Positions 11,175-22,683 of a DNA stretch of 64,000 nt are shown piece by piece. Where the stretch lies: positions 197,589-261,588 of the forward strand of contig NW_006496564.1 of NCBI RefSeq assembly GCF_000471905.2, in the 5' to 3' direction. Within the stretch, counting starts at the first letter, position 1. Each line of letters opens with the position of its first letter. The notes beneath the pieces are model-generated. The model was not told the origin of the DNA and did not search any database. It worked only from the letters and a program-made list of their open reading frames with translations. A program made the position numbers and the translations under genes. Source of the DNA: Amborella trichopoda (lineage: Eukaryota > Streptophyta > Magnoliopsida > Amborellales > Amborellaceae).

Positions 11175-13812
11175 ATATATGGAGGAAAAAGTATTAAGAA
11201 ACGAGTGAAATCTCGAATCTAAAATAACAAGTTTCTCACATCTTTGCCACTTCAAGTTCATGGCTCAAAACCTTAATCCATGGCTCGAAATCTATACCAA
11301 AATAAGCACCTCATCGAGCTCATCAAGTTTCCAATGTTATTTTGGTTGAAATATGGTCGGAAAGCCCCCATACCAGCCACGTGAAATCACAAGAACGTTC
11401 ATGGCCATTGATAGACTGTTTTGAAATTAGCAGAATTGTGAGCGTGGGGTAAAATCTACACTTTACCGCTAATTTTTCGCTTTTATTTAATTCAAAAAAA
11501 GTATATTTTTCAGCAATTAAGTTATTTTTTTAGCATCCACCCATGTTTTATTAGTTGCCTATATATACCCAGTATGTAATAGCAGATGGATCTTTTTCCT
11601 TTAATCTTTCATTCCTTTTTGGAATCCTTTGACTACCCACGTAATAGCCCTTTTTACTTATGTTTAGTTCTTGCTGTTGATTCAAATTTTGCTTGCCCCT
11701 TTCTCAGAGAGAGAGGAGAGAATATTTTTGACAATTTATCACTACCTCTAGATCCAACTGTCGAGCAGAGAACCTTAAGTAAACCTCCACTCGTCCCACA
11801 TGTGAAGCAAGGCCAGCAGTCCACTCTCTCTCTTCTTTCTCTCTTCTCCCTTCCTTTCTCTCTCTCCTCCCTCTTCTCCCGATCTCTCTTCCCTACTCTC
11901 TCTTCTTTCTCCCTCTCCTTCTCTCTCTTCTTCTCTCTCCTTCTCTCCCTATATCTCTTCCTTCATCTATCTTCTTTCTCGCTCTTCCTCTCTCACTCTT
12001 CTGGATTCTTCTTCTTCTCTCCTCTTATCTCTCTTATTCCTCCTCTTCTCCCTTTCTCTCATCCTTCCACTCTCTTTTTCTCCCTCTGTTTCTCTGTCTT
12101 CTTCTCCCTCCTCTCTTTATCTCTCTTCCTTCCTCTCTCTTCTTTCTCTCTTCTTCTCTCTTCCTCTCTCTCACTCTTTTAAATCATTTTTCTCTCTTAT
12201 TATCTCTCTCCTCTCTCCTCTTCTCTCTCTTCCTTCTCTCTTTATCTCTCTTCCTTCCTCTATATTCTCCCTCTCTGTCCTTTTCTCTCTTCTTCTCTCT
12301 TTTATATCTTTCTTCTTCTTTCTCTCTCCTCTCCATATTCCTCTTCCTTCCGCTCTCTTCTTTCTCCCTCTTTCTCTCTCCTTTTTTCTCTTTTTCTCTC
12401 TCCTCCTTGAGCGATGGCCTTAGCTACCGTCTCAACCTCTCTCTTTCCTCTATACCCTTTCTTCTCTCTCACTCTTCTCTCTTTCTCCCTTCTATTTTCG
12501 CTTTCCTTCATAAGCGATGACCTTAGCCGTCGTCTCGCCCTTTCTCCTTCTCTTCCTCCTTCTCTATCTCTCTTCTAAATTCTTCTTCTTCTCTCTCCTT
12601 CTTTCTTCCCTCTTCTCTCTCTGTCCTGAACGACGACCTCAGTCGTCATCTCGGCCTCTCTCTTTCCTCTAACATCTTCTTCTCTCTCACTATTCTCTCT
12701 TTCTCTCTCCTCCCTAAGCCATGACCTTAACTGTCATCTCCCCCTCTCTTTCTTTTAACAACTTTTTCTCTTCCATCTTCTCTCTCCTCCCCGAGTGGCA
12801 ACCTCAACCACCGTCTTGCCCTCCATCTCCTTTTAAGCCACTTTTCTCTCTTTTCTCTCTCTCTTTTATTTGCCCTCTTCTTTCCCTAAGCGGCATCCGA
12901 GTCTACTGCCTCACTTCCTCTCTTTCTCTCTCTTCATATCTTCTCTCCTCTTCTCTTCTCTCCATCTTCTTTCCTCTCTCTGCTCAAATCTTTCTTTCTC
13001 TTTGCTCTTTTTCCTCTCTTCCTATATTATCTCTCTTTCATTCTAGTTCTCTAGCTCCTGTCTCTCTTCTCACTCCTCCCCTCTTGCCTCTCTTTCTCCC
13101 TCACACTCTCTCTCCCTTCCTTTTCCTCCACTTTGATCTCTCCTTTCCCTCGGTGGCAGCTTAAGTTGACATCATACTTTCACTCCCCCACTCTTCTTGC
13201 CCCTCTCTCTTTCTTTTCCCTTCGTCTCTCTCCTTCTTTAGATTTTCTCTCATCTCTCTTCCCCCATTTTATCTTCTAACTCTCTGATTTCTCTCTCCTT
13301 TACTCTCGAGTGACATTAGCTCATTCTTTATTCTCCCTTTATCTCTAAGGCAGCGGCCTAAGCCATCAGCTTGCTCTCCCTTTCTCCTTTCTTTCTTTCT
13401 TTGCTTCTTCTAATCTCAACTGTCGGCCTTCTCATCTCCCTTCTCCCTCTCTCTCTTAAAGAAAAATAAATCATATATCATGAGTCCTTGGTTGAGAAGA
13501 CCTTGTGAGGCTATCCAATTGACACGAATTATATGACACCATTCCCCCCATTTTTTCTTTTGGGGTATACACATGTGTGTACCCACCTTAACTCTGACCC
13601 ACTTGTCTAGACATCTCATGTATGTATGTGTGTGGCTGCGGGAAGGAAGAAAGGAGATCAAGGGAGTCGAGTAAGAACCTGCTTCATCCTTCGGGCGACT
13701 TTCTTTGTGATCTAAGAGGGCGCCCATGTGAGCAGCCCGAGCGTATCACGGACCCATCGTTAGGTAAGTCTAACCTCATGACCTCAATTCCTTTATCACT
13801 AAGTGGACCCTA
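11175..13812 (+). mobile_element. TGGT-family LTR, both ends truncated (L4)
   Basis: It joins L1 head-to-head near 11090-11175. It starts inside U3: the CACGTGAAATCACAAGAACGTTC and GACTGTTTTGAAATT text at 11380-11440 matches L6 at 27230-27270. A TATATATA-type box lies at 11560-11567. A 1.6-kb CT-rich hairpin array follows. The distal segment (GGCGACTTTCTTTGTGATC through CACGGACCCATC, 13690-13755) matches the last 250 bp of L7. It breaks off near 13812, ~180 bp before the expected LTR end. Confidence 0.65.
11820..13440 (+). repeat. CT-rich hairpin array, GACGAC/GTCGTC type (L4)
   Basis: A 1.6-kb pyrimidine tract (CTCTCTT variants). From about 12410 it is punctuated every ~100-120 bp by short palindromes such as GACGAC-CTCA-GTCGTC (12632-12647, perfect 6-bp arms) and an ATGAC/GTCAT core near 12721-12737. 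About eight to ten punctuations are recognisable up to 13370. Long S/L/F-rich frames (11586-12182, 12721-13164) are artefacts of the tract. Confidence 0.75.
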
Positions 13813-13827
13813 CCCACATAGTGTGTG

Positions 13828-13866
13828 CGTATCCATTGGAAGACATTTTTCATCATCATGGGTCCC
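13828..13866 (+). repeat. Pre-LTR internal remnant between L4 and L5
   Basis: ATTGGAAGACATTTTTCATC and the following GGGTCCCC are the last ~40 bp of the internal region that precede the family LTR start. The same text stands before L7 (30150-30190) and, diverged, before L8, L6 and L10. Everything else between the two LTRs is gone. Confidence 0.6.
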
Positions 13867-14604
13867 CGGTTAATAAAGCCTAACAAACAATGGAAATTCT
13901 GACAGTCTCAAAATGACTACAAGACTGTCCAAGATCTTCATGAGGACTTCTAAAAGTCTCATGCTAAGTTTTGTTGCATTTTGATATGTCTAAGGCAGTG
14001 CGGACAAATAAACGGTTTCAGCAGAATCATCCTCTTGCACTCTAAAATTGACCCTATTACTAGAACTATATTTTTTAGTGCATCAAATTGCTATGAGACC
14101 ATAGCCATTGGGTCCGGCATTGTTGAAAACCCCCAAGGGTCAAATTTTAGCTTAAACGGGCATTCCAAGAAGAAGTTATAGGAAAAAGAGCAAAACAGGA
14201 GGAGCCATTAAAGGGACAGTCATGAACAATGAATTTTGACGCTCATATCTCACCCGTCTTGTGTCGGATTGTGCACAAAATTTTTGATAGTGTTCTTCTC
14301 GTCAAGACGAGCGTTACGATATTGGCATGCCTCGTGATGACGCCCGAGCCTGAAGAAAAGCTAGAGAGAAGTTGCTGATCCGTCAAGAAGCTGTTCGCGA
14401 GATCGATCGATGTGAAACAAGTTTCATCCCATGCTTAAGGTCTAGGGATATCTTTAGTCCGAAACTCGTACATGATGAACGATCGGATTCCGCACATGAA
14501 GCTGATGAAGTGACTGCAAATTCCCATTCCGGAATTTTAGATTCCCGTAAAATCTCCAAAGTTGAAAAATCCTCGTCCTGACATGAAATCGAGTTGTGTT
14601 TATT

Positions 14605-14691
14605 NNNNNNNNNNNNNNNNNNNNNNNNNNNNNNNNNNNNNNNNNNNNNNNNNNNNNNNNNNNNNNNNNNNNNNNNNNNNNNNNNNNNNNN
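14605..14691. other. Assembly gap (87 N)
   Basis: A run of N inside L5. The flanks correspond to about 31028 and 31559 of L7, so roughly 530 bp are expected here rather than 87. Confidence 0.95.
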
Positions 14692-14730
14692 AGAGGAAGG
14701 AAAGAGAAATTTTTGGATCGGTACCCCAGG

Positions 14731-14741
14731 CTCAAGGTAAA
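14731..14741 (+). promoter_or_regulatory. Splice-donor-like motif (L5)
   Basis: CTCAAG|GTAAAT followed at once by CTTTCTCTCTCTT, with GGTACCCC 12 bp upstream. Position and context are the same as in L6, L7 and L9. Confidence 0.4.
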
Positions 14742-14819
14742 TCTTTCTCTCTCTTATTTTCTTTACTTTTTCCCTTTCTTATTCTATTTCGTTCTTCCTC
14801 TTCTTTTTCGTCTCAGTCT

Positions 14820-15310
14820 CCCTCATAGGCCATGCACGGCAGTGGCAGTGTCGTGCATGCCACTTTCTTTTCTTTTTCCCCCTCCTCTGGGTTCACAGGT
14901 CGTGTATGACGATGACAACACCATGCGTGAGCTTCTTTCCCCTTCTGTCTCTCAACGAGGCTCGTAGACGGTGCTGCTCATCGCCGTCCGCAAGGGACTC
15001 CCCCTGTTGCACGCCTATCACAGATAGCGATGCCTATCGCCTCCCGCGAGAGGTCGCGACAACACCTATTGCCATCCACGAGCTTCCTTCACGTGCTCAA
15101 TGCCTATCGCCATCTGCGAACTTTCTTGGTGTGCTCGGTGCCCATCGCCATCTGCAAGCCTCTTTCATGCGTTCCGTGCCCAACATCGTTCGTAGGTTTC
15201 TCTAGCGTCCCACATCTATCACAGTGTACCTTGAAAAGTACTATCGTCGAGAGCTTCATAATTGGCTATCGTTGTGCGCTTTACAAGAGGTTATCGTTGC
15301 CAGCATAGGG
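14820..15310 (+). repeat. Degenerate hairpin repeats, CATGCACG type (L5)
   Basis: The first unit has perfect arms CATGCACG (14831-14838) and CGTGCATG (14852-14859). Later units are degenerate, with repeated CCTATCGCCATC / GAGCTTCC phrases every ~45-60 bp. The same unit types occur in L7 at 31714-32300. Confidence 0.65.
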
Positions 15311-15752
15311 GTGTGATACTTTCTCGTGTTGCCAATGACGATGCCTAGCACCACCCATAGTTCACTGCTCACCCTCTAGCCGTGAGCAGTAGTGTTTAGC
15401 ACCATCCAAGAGTCTCGACATTTCTATTCCATGATTGCGGGTGGCAACAACTAGAGTCGTCAAGCCCCATCTCTTCGTCGTCTCATACCTTCTCTTCATC
15501 CTCTCCTCTTCTCACTTGACTGAGGATTAACTTAGTCTCAAATCACAAATATCAAAGAGGAGGTGTGAGAGACTTGCACAGTGGTTAGTGTCATAGAAGA
15601 TGACCCAACCACCCAGTAGCGATGGTCCAAAGACCGTCGACAGCCGGTCCTCACGCGGTCGGTGTAGAAGACTCAAGTTCAATTGGGGAATGCTGAGCCC
15701 TTACTGACCGATCTGCCGCGCACGACCCACCAACCTCAAAACGGTCAGCATC

Positions 15753-16598
15753 ATGGTTGTTAACGAACCCGACAACTCTCAGGAAGAACACATGGACATG
15801 TTCGAACAAATGGTGCATGCCATGATGGAGAAGATTGATCGCATGGAAAGCATGCGGTCCCCAGTCAATGTATCCAATCATGAGGCCAACTCCCATCATT
15901 CGGACAATGCAGCTCCAAGGCAGCCTCCTCCTCCAGCCTCAAAGGACATTTTCATCCCTCACCCCATCTCACAAGCAGACATTGATGCTATGGTGACTCA
16001 CAGCCTGAAGAACAGATAAATCCCGAGAATATAGGGTACAAGGCTTTACCAAAAGCCATACCCCTCTTACATTGATCAAGTTCTATTTCCCTCGGACTAT
16101 AAGAAAGGGAAGTTTCCCCTGTTTAATTGTATGACATCCCCGCACCAGCATATCGCACATTTCCAAGCAGCATGTCTAAAAACAACAGCTGATGGGAGAC
16201 TCCTCCTCTGTCAGTTCGTTGAAACTCTCGATGGCCCGACCTTTCAGTGGTATGCTCGGCTTCCCCCAAATTCAGTACAAACTTGGGAGGACATGGAGAA
16301 ACTATTCTACCAATGCTTCTATGAGGTCAAGAGAGAAGTCCAAACCATCGAGCTTCTCACCTTGACCCAGGAACCAGACGAACCTGTGGATCAATTCACA
16401 GCAAGATGGAGAGATTTGGTTGCTCGCCACCCTAATCCCATGCTTGAGAAGGAAGCAGTCCTGACTTGTGTGCGAAACATGCGACCTGAGATAGCTCTAC
16501 ATGTTGAGGCCTCCGATCCGACCTCCATGTCAGAGTTGATCTCTAAGTCAGTGCGCATAGAGAGTTTATCACACCACCATATCGGGTCACGACAATAA
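15753..16598 (+). pseudogene. gag: Gag of element A (Tat-type), two in-frame stops
   Basis: The ATG at 15753 opens MVVNEPDNSQEEHMDMF, a charged, Met-rich N-terminus. A Pro-rich linker follows, then stops at 16017 (TAA) and 16032 (TAG) interrupt the frame, which continues unchanged to 16598. The second half is a recognisable retrotransposon Gag core: TSPHQHIAHFQAAC, then LLLCQFVETLDGPTFQWYARL, W-E-D-M-E-K-L-F, and VDQFTARWRDL. These phrases are typical of Tat/Ogre Gag, the RNA-packaging capsid protein. A sister copy starts at 34686 (MISVMVINEPNDAQDKW). The frame stays in register across 280 codons, so decay is mostly by point mutation. Cys codons and a basic tail continue past the stop at 16596. 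Confidence 0.85.
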
Positions 16599-18479
16599 TC
16601 TTCAAGCTCGGGAAATGGCCGGGGCAATGGAAATTCTCGAACCAACGCTCGGGGCAATCAACAGAAAGAGGTAATTAGTGTGGCCATCACCATAAGCGAT
16701 CCAAAGAAGGCTGCCTCCCAAACTTTAGACATCTCCAAATGGGTAGGCAATACAAGGACAATGCCCTAGGCAGGGCAAGCAGCAATAATCATATAACCGA
16801 GTACCCCCACCTGCGAACCTTAATCAAGACGATTATTGGGCCAGGCATAGGAATAAGGTTTACCCTTTTGAAAAGGAATGGGTTCCCACACTACTCTAGT
16901 TGTTACTGGAGCAAAACATGATCTTGCTGCCTGAGACTAAGTTTCCTGATCAAGCAGGACTCGACACCCATGCGAACTATTGTCCTTACCATCAGCGGAT
17001 CAACCACTCCATCTAGGAATGATACACACTTAAAATATATCATCGAGGCTCTGATTCAGAAGGGTTAGATAAACTCAAAGAGCTCAAGAAATCATCCGGG
17101 GCAACTGAGGCTGCCCATGCAGTGACAGTGCAGGAGGAAAGAAAAGGCTTGCACACTTCTGATGAGCTGCCATCGGATCTCCTCTAGGCTCTGCTCTTTA
17201 TAATTCTCGAACAGGGACTCATCACACTAAAGCCGGCAAGGCAGCCTAAATGCCTCGCTCAAGGAATAGAAAATCACTGGTGCCTGTGTCACCAAATATG
17301 GGGCCACGAGCTGAGCGAATGCTATGGGTTTGAAGTCGTGGTTGTGGAGAAAGTCCAGATAGGTCACATTGCTTATGCTGAACACCCACAAGCCAGTACG
17401 CCCAGTCAGGAGAGTGTCTCAATACAGGACTCCCGTAAGGATGCCTCTGATCCGGCTAAACCCTTAACTTCCCAGCCATGGAGAGTCTATCAAGAGCAGA
17501 GCAGATTCAAGCTATTCGTCAAGCTAAGGCTTCTCACAAACCGAACGAGGCGGACCAAGCACCTCCAAAGGTACCCAAAGAGGAGACGGGCGTCAAGGGC
17601 TGCTCGACCAAGGAACAAGCCTCCTCAACTACGAGTTGAGAGAGAATTTCTCAGGCCTCTTCCTCCATTTCTGACCTTATAGGACTTCATCCCCGACGCA
17701 ATTATCCTTAGTTCCTCATCTCGCCAAGAGGATGTCCCTGAGCCTTCTCTTACTCGGGGCACATCTAATGAGGGTGACAACGTTAAAAGCACCCCCCAAC
17801 AATCTAGGGGAAATACTTAAAAGACTCTCTACACATGTCTAATGAGGGTGATGACATTAAAAGCACCCCCCAGCGGTCTAAGCAGAGGAAAGACCTAAAA
17901 GACCTCGCTGCACATGTACAATTCTAATGATGATGTAAAAACCTGCCCGGATCAGTCTAATGAGGGGAATGACCCTAAGAGTCACTCACCTATTAACCGC
18001 TCTTCTTCTTCTTCTTCCCCCTCCTCCTCTTCTTTGTCTCCTGCAGATACCACCATGAAATATCCAGACTTCGAGGCTCTTGACAAAAGACTCGAAGGAA
18101 CCAATATAAGCAAGACGCACCGGAGACGGCTGAGAAAGACACTAGCCTAGGCGGCAAGATTCTTGACAGTCGCTGATGCCCTAACGACTCAAGCCAAGTC
18201 AGAGCCATCCTCTTCTATTGGAAAGCACAGGAAGTCAAAGCCAAAGAAACCCCAATGGCTTCCTGAGCACGATTTTGAACAGAGGCTAAGAAAATCAAGA
18301 CAGCAGAGCTTCTATCCTCAGGAAGCTTGCCACATGGTATAGGTCTATCAAATATCGGCTAGCATGGGACAAACACTACGGATACCCATGCAAAGACTGA
18401 GTGATTCGTGTGAGGGTGCCTCAGGCCCCACACTTACTGAATCTTAACCTCCTTTTAACTTTCAAATCAAACTCATGCA
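16599..18479 (+). pseudogene. Degraded Gag C-terminus and protease region (element A)
   Basis: This stretch sits between Gag and reverse transcriptase, where the Gag tail and protease belong. Many stops and frameshifts leave no long frame. A zinc-knuckle-like phrase (CHQIWGHELSECYGFE, ~17290-17335) is readable in one frame. At 17760-17960 a block beginning TCTAATGAGGGTGA is repeated three times, about 85-100 bp apart. Around 18050-18250 the sequence matches 49480-49690 of element B. No protease D-T/S-G motif could be recognised. Confidence 0.5.
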
Positions 18480-20060
18480 GCCTTATATGCTGTCCATGTT
18501 TGAGGTCGACCCTTCTTTCCCTCAATTCAAGAAAAGTGCAGAAATCATGTCCTACACTAGAGCTCTATTGGATGCAGAGATGTCAGGATCATGGGTCACT
18601 GCATTTGAGGTTAATTAGAAGACCTCTGAGACCACTGATGAGGAGTTACAAAGGGCCCCAGAGGAATGGGAAGAAGGCAGTCAAGCCACAGCAGATGAAC
18701 TCAAGGAGATAAATCTAGGGGAGGAAGCTGACCTTAGACCCACTTTCATCTCGAAAAATATGTTGCCAGAGCAGAAAGAGAATTTTATTGCCTTCTTGCT
18801 AGAGAATTAGGAAATCTTTGCCTAGCATTACCATGAGATGCTTGGTATAGATCCACAAGTCGGTGTCCATCATCTCGGCCTTGATCCTTCCTCCAAACCT
18901 ATCAACCAGAAATCAAGCAGGTTCAGGCCTGATCTCGAAATACAAATAGATAGTGAGGTGACTAAGCTTAGGCAAGCAGACTTCATTCATAAGGTCAAGT
19001 ACCTAAAATGGTTGGCAAACATTGTACCAGTCAAGAAGAAAGACGGCTAAATCAGGGTCTGCATTAAATTCCATGACTTGAATACTGCCTGCCCAAAAGA
19101 TGACTTCCTGTTGTCATTTATGGAGATGGTCATTGACTCAACAGCTCGCTGCCAGATCTTCTCCTTCATGGATGGATACTCGGGGTACAATCAAATATGG
19201 AAGGCACTAGAAGATGAAGAGGCCGCAGCCTTCTTAACTCCAAAAGGGGTCTTTTGCTACATAATGATGCCTTCCGGGTTGAAGAATGCCGGTGCCACGT
19301 ATCAAAGAGCGATGATGACCATCTTTTTGGATATGATGCACAAGGTGGTCAAATGGTATGTGGCGGTGAAATTTGAAAAGAAAGAAGCTCACATGGAAGA
19401 CCTTGAAAAGGTGTTTAGAAGATTACGCCCTCATCAGCTCAAGATGAGCCTGTTGAAATGCGGTTTTGGCGTGCGTTCAGGAAAGTTCTTGGAGTTCATT
19501 GTCAGACACCAAGGGCTGGAAGTTGAGCCAGTCAAGATCAAGGCGATCCAGGAAATGTCACCACCAACTACACTGCAAGAGCTGCAGTCCCTTCAAAGGA
19601 AGTTGGCTTATATCCGTAAATTCATCTCGAACCTCTTAGGTCACTGTAAACCCTTTACGCATCTGTTAAAGACAGATATCCCATTCATCTGGGATGAAGC
19701 ACGCCATGCAGTACTTGATGACATCAAGCAGTATTTACTCAACCCTCTAGTGCTCTCTACACCGGTGTTGGGAATGCCCGTCATCCTTTACGTGACCATT
19801 TTAGACGAGTCACTCGGGGCATTATTGGCACAAAACAATGATGAGGGGAAAGAAACTATGCTATGCTATCTCAGCCGTAGGATGCAAGGGGCTGAGTAGA
19901 TTTACCCCCTATCGAGAAAATGAGTCTGGCCCTTATCTTCGCTGTGCAAAAGCTTCACCATTACTTGCTCGACCATGAAGTAAAGCTTATATCAAAAGCA
20001 GACCCTGTAAAGTTTCTCATGACATGCCTGTGCTTGTGAGGATGCTAAGTCGACATTATT
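18480..20060 (+). pseudogene. pol: Reverse transcriptase-RNase H of element A
   Basis: One frame, broken by stops, carries the RT series: KPINQKSSRFRPDL, then WLANIVPVKKKDG, NTACPKDDF, FSFMDGYSGYNQI, FLTPKGVFCY, MPSGLKNAGATYQRAM, and the palm motif region. The catalytic YVDD is replaced by YVAV (near 19360), so the enzyme would be dead. Downstream are RT thumb/connection phrases (SLQRKLAYIRKFI, FIWDEARHAV) and RNase H text (ILYVTILDESLGALLAQ). The longest clean frame is 19078-19899. Family knowledge: RT copies element RNA into DNA and RNase H removes the RNA strand. Element B at 48259-49284 is the better preserved homologue. Confidence 0.9.
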
Positions 20061-20083
20061 GGTGATGGAATTCAACATCACAT

Positions 20084-20460
20084 ATGTACTTTGATGGAGC
20101 CTTTCAATTTGATCGAGGAGGCGCCAGAGTGGTATTCATGACTCTGAAAGGAGGGATACTGCCTCTATCCTTCTCTCTCATTGAAGTTGGTTCCCATAAT
20201 GAGGCAAAATATCCAGCCCTTATAATTGGGTTGGAGATAGCCTTTGATTTAGACATGGAAAGTTTAATATCATGACTCTGAGTTCGTTATTTGGCAGCTT
20301 AGGGGATCTATGACGTGAGAAAAGATACCCTCAATCATGATACTGCAAAATTTTATATGGCTCAATTTGAGGATGTTTCTTTAAGTCATAACCCTAGGAG
20401 ATTGAATTCATAGGCTGATGCACTCGCAAATCTTGAAGCTACCATTCAACTGATCTCACC
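20084..20460 (+). pseudogene. Second (archaeal-type) RNase H of element A
   Basis: MYFDGAF, followed by GGARVVFMTLKGG, SHNEAKYPALIIGLEIA and the later DTAKFYMAQFEDVS and ADALANLEA phrases, match the additional RNase H domain of Tat-clade elements. That domain lies after the ordinary RNase H and has D-E-D catalytic residues. The first Asp (YFDG) and the Glu (NEAKY) are present; the DSELV strand is damaged by stops at 20275. The same domain is intact in element B (YFDGGFQSDRGG, HNEAEYQALI). Its presence is the main reason for a Tat-clade assignment. Confidence 0.8.
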
Positions 20461-20780
20461 AAGGCCCATGCCCGTTTGGGTGGCGGAGTGGAGACACATT
20501 GAACTGAGAACTGATGTGGATGTAGAGGATGAGAGAATTCTCTTTCTTGAGTGCTTGACTTATCCATTCGGGGCACTTCTGGCAGCCAAAGAGGTTATTG
20601 AAGCCAGTAGAAATGGAGCAGAGTCAAAGTACTGGAGCCGAAAAGCCAGAACCAGAGTTCTTCGATCCAATGTGTGTAGAAATTGAGCAGGTGGAAGATT
20701 GGAGACATCCATTCATCAATTTCATAATGCACGGTAGACTGCCTAAAGATCGTACTAAGCACAATAATGTGCGTTGAATG
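20461..20780 (+). pseudogene. RNase H-integrase linker (element A)
   Basis: The frame 20468-20686 (MPVWVAEWRHIELRTDVD...) reads as the tether between second RNase H and integrase. It corresponds to 46930-47170 of element B (minus strand). I see no separate catalytic motif. Confidence 0.5.
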
Positions 20781-21960
20781 CCTACCAAGTACACCCTCCT
20801 CGAAGGGGATACTCTCTTTTGTAGATCTTTGGACGGAATTCTTCTCAGATGTGAAGACATTCAAGAAGCAAATAAGGTGTTGGAGGAAGGGCATTCAGGC
20901 GTTTGCGGACAACATCATTTCGGCCTTAAGCGTTATGAGCGGATACACAGGCTGGGGTATTATTGGCCTTCGATGATTGTTGATTCCCTAAACTATGGCA
21001 AAAGATTCCATGTATGCCAGATGCATTGAAGTCTCATTCATCAGTGCCTCCGGAGCCTTTACATCTTAGAGTGGCATCGTGGCCCTTTTCACAATGGGGA
21101 ATGGACATTGTGGGACCTATAGATCCCCCTTCTACAATGGGCCATGTCTTCATTCTAGTGGCTACAGATTATTTTTCCAAGTGGGCTGAAGCAGTTCCCC
21201 TTAAGCAAGTCTCGGGGGCTACAGTTGTTAAATTTGTGTGGCATCATATCATATACTGATTTGGAGTGCCTGATCGGATTATATAAGAAAATGGCCCTCA
21301 AATCAAGAGTCATCTTATTGATCGCTTCGTTTACCAGTTTGGTTTCGAGTGGAAGTACTCGACTATGTACCACCCTAGGGCAAATGGCTTAGCCAAGGCT
21401 TTCAATAAGACTTTGTGTAATGTTTTAAGGAAGTCGGTATCAAAGACAAAGAAGAACTGACATGAGAAGCATCCTGAAGCTTTGTGGGCCAATCGCACCA
21501 CCACACGAAGTACTACGGACTCAACTCCTTAATCACTACTTTATGGGGGTGAGGCAGTCTTACCCCTCAAGATTCAATTGCCCTCGCTCTGTGTCACCAT
21601 ACATCATGGTTTGACTGAAGATGACAGGGGTCAAGCTTCGTTATCAAGAGTTGGATGCACTTGATTAAAAGAGATTGGATGCTCAGCAGAATCTCGAACT
21701 TAACCAAGGGAGAATGAAGAGGGCTTTCGACAAGTCAGTCAAAGTCAGCTCATTCACTTGTGGGGATCTAGTTCTAGCAGTTAAAAGGGTGATCATTATG
21801 CATGGGCATTGCAAAGGGAAGTTTGAACCCAAATGGGAAGGCCCCTTTATAATCAAGAACGTCTTTATACTGGCACACCCAGACGGAGAGGACGCGATGC
21901 CCCCATCAATGGGCAATATCTAAAGAAGTACTATCCTTGATATGCTCTCAAAAGACTTAA
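20781..21960 (+). pseudogene. Integrase of element A, catalytic residues lost
   Basis: The zinc-binding HHCC region reads GHSGVCGQHHFGLKRY...LGYYWPSM...FHVCQMH (20880-21028). The catalytic core follows: GMDIVGPIDPPS (first Asp kept), TDYFSKWAEAVPLK, then ENGPQ where DNGPQ is expected (second Asp to Glu) and GLAKAFNKTL where GLAEAFNKTL is expected (catalytic Glu to Lys). The C-terminal domain is at 21675-21925 (GDLVLAVKRV, KFEPKWEGPFII), ending near LKKYYP. Integrase inserts the DNA copy. Two of three catalytic residues are changed, besides several stops. Element B (45660-46760) has lost the two Asp residues instead. Confidence 0.85.
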
Positions 21961-22440
21961 TACTCCGAAAAAAGGAAGTACGCATAAAAAGTAATGCAAA
22001 AAGATGGAAAGAAAAGAAGCAAGACAGTTCGAACAAAATTTAAACTCTTTTATTGCATTAAAAGGGGTGACAAGCTAAAAAGCCCATTATTAGGGAGATT
22101 ACAAATCTATTATGTGGTATTGCTCTCTCATCAGAAGAAAAGAGAGTAGCTGTGCCAAAGCATTGCTCTTGCATTTGAGGAAAAGAAGATGATTGGCCTA
22201 AAGCGTTCCTCTTGCATCTGAGGAAAAGAAGACAATTGACTTCAAGCATTTCTCTTGCGTCTAAGGAAAAGAGGACGGTTACAGGCCAAAATGTTGCTCC
22301 CGCCTCAAGAAGGTAGAAGGTTTTTAGATCAAGCATACCAGACATACAAAGCAGACCTTTCTGGCAAGGAACTGGCCTATGATAGAGAGCATACCCTGTT
22401 AACAATGAAGGCCCTTCCATAGAACAACATGGAGTTCACA
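21961..22440 (+). repeat. Post-pol tail with 43-bp triplet repeat
   Basis: The segment AAAAAGCCCATTATTAGGGA (22078-22097) is shared with the complement of 45550-45570 in element B. It is followed by three 43-bp units (22158, 22201, 22244) of AAGCATTGCTCTTGC plus GAGGAAAAGAAGA. It is the conserved bridge between integrase and the antisense unit. Confidence 0.65.
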
Positions 22441-22683
22441 ATTGTGCTGGAGGACTTGGACTTCAGCAGTTTCTATAAGCCAATCCTTACCATTGTTCAC
22501 CACCTTTTGTCTGCCCAAGTCATTGCCATGCACGATCATCACCGCGCGCAACTTATCGCCGTGTATGACTGCTGCCGGATATAACTCTACTGAGTAGAAC
22601 TTGTTGCCTTTCATGAAACGATCATCAAGCGAATAACAACTGCCTTGTGCGACTAATGCCATGGGCTTCATGTCGCTAGCCAT
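22399..22683 (-). pseudogene. Antisense ORF downstream of pol (element A)
   Basis: A 94-codon minus-strand frame (MASDMKPMALVAQGSCYS...) ends in NCELHVVLWKGLHC. Element B's corresponding plus strand (near 44980-45075) reads NCEVHVVLWKGIHC, so this stretch is conserved between two diverged copies with conservative changes. The frame lies ~900 bp downstream of an antisense TATA box (23599-23606). I do not recognise the protein, and it shows no plant-mobile-domain motifs. It may be the surviving N- or C-terminal piece of the longer antisense ORF seen in element D, or just a conserved untranslated segment. Confidence 0.35.

Larger units (their letters stand above)
13867..15535 (+). mobile_element. 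5' LTR of element A, gapped and 3'-truncated (L5)
   Basis: Starts CGGTTAATAAAGCCTAAC (diverged TGGTCAATAAAG). The U3 text (ACCATAGCCATTGGGTCCGGCATTG) matches L7 closely. An assembly gap removes the U3/R core with its TATA. After the gap come the GGTACCCC and CAAGGTAAAT motifs, then a CATGCACG-type hairpin region. Similarity to L7 stops near 15535, within the TGACTGAGGATTAA segment. The final ~600 bp of LTR, the PBS and the leader ORF are missing, so the LTR is fused almost directly to gag. Confidence 0.7.

Noticed and set aside
11586..13164. Ser/Leu/Phe-rich frames of 198 and 147 residues
   Set aside because: Products of the CTCTCTT tract of LTR L4, with no codon structure or domain.
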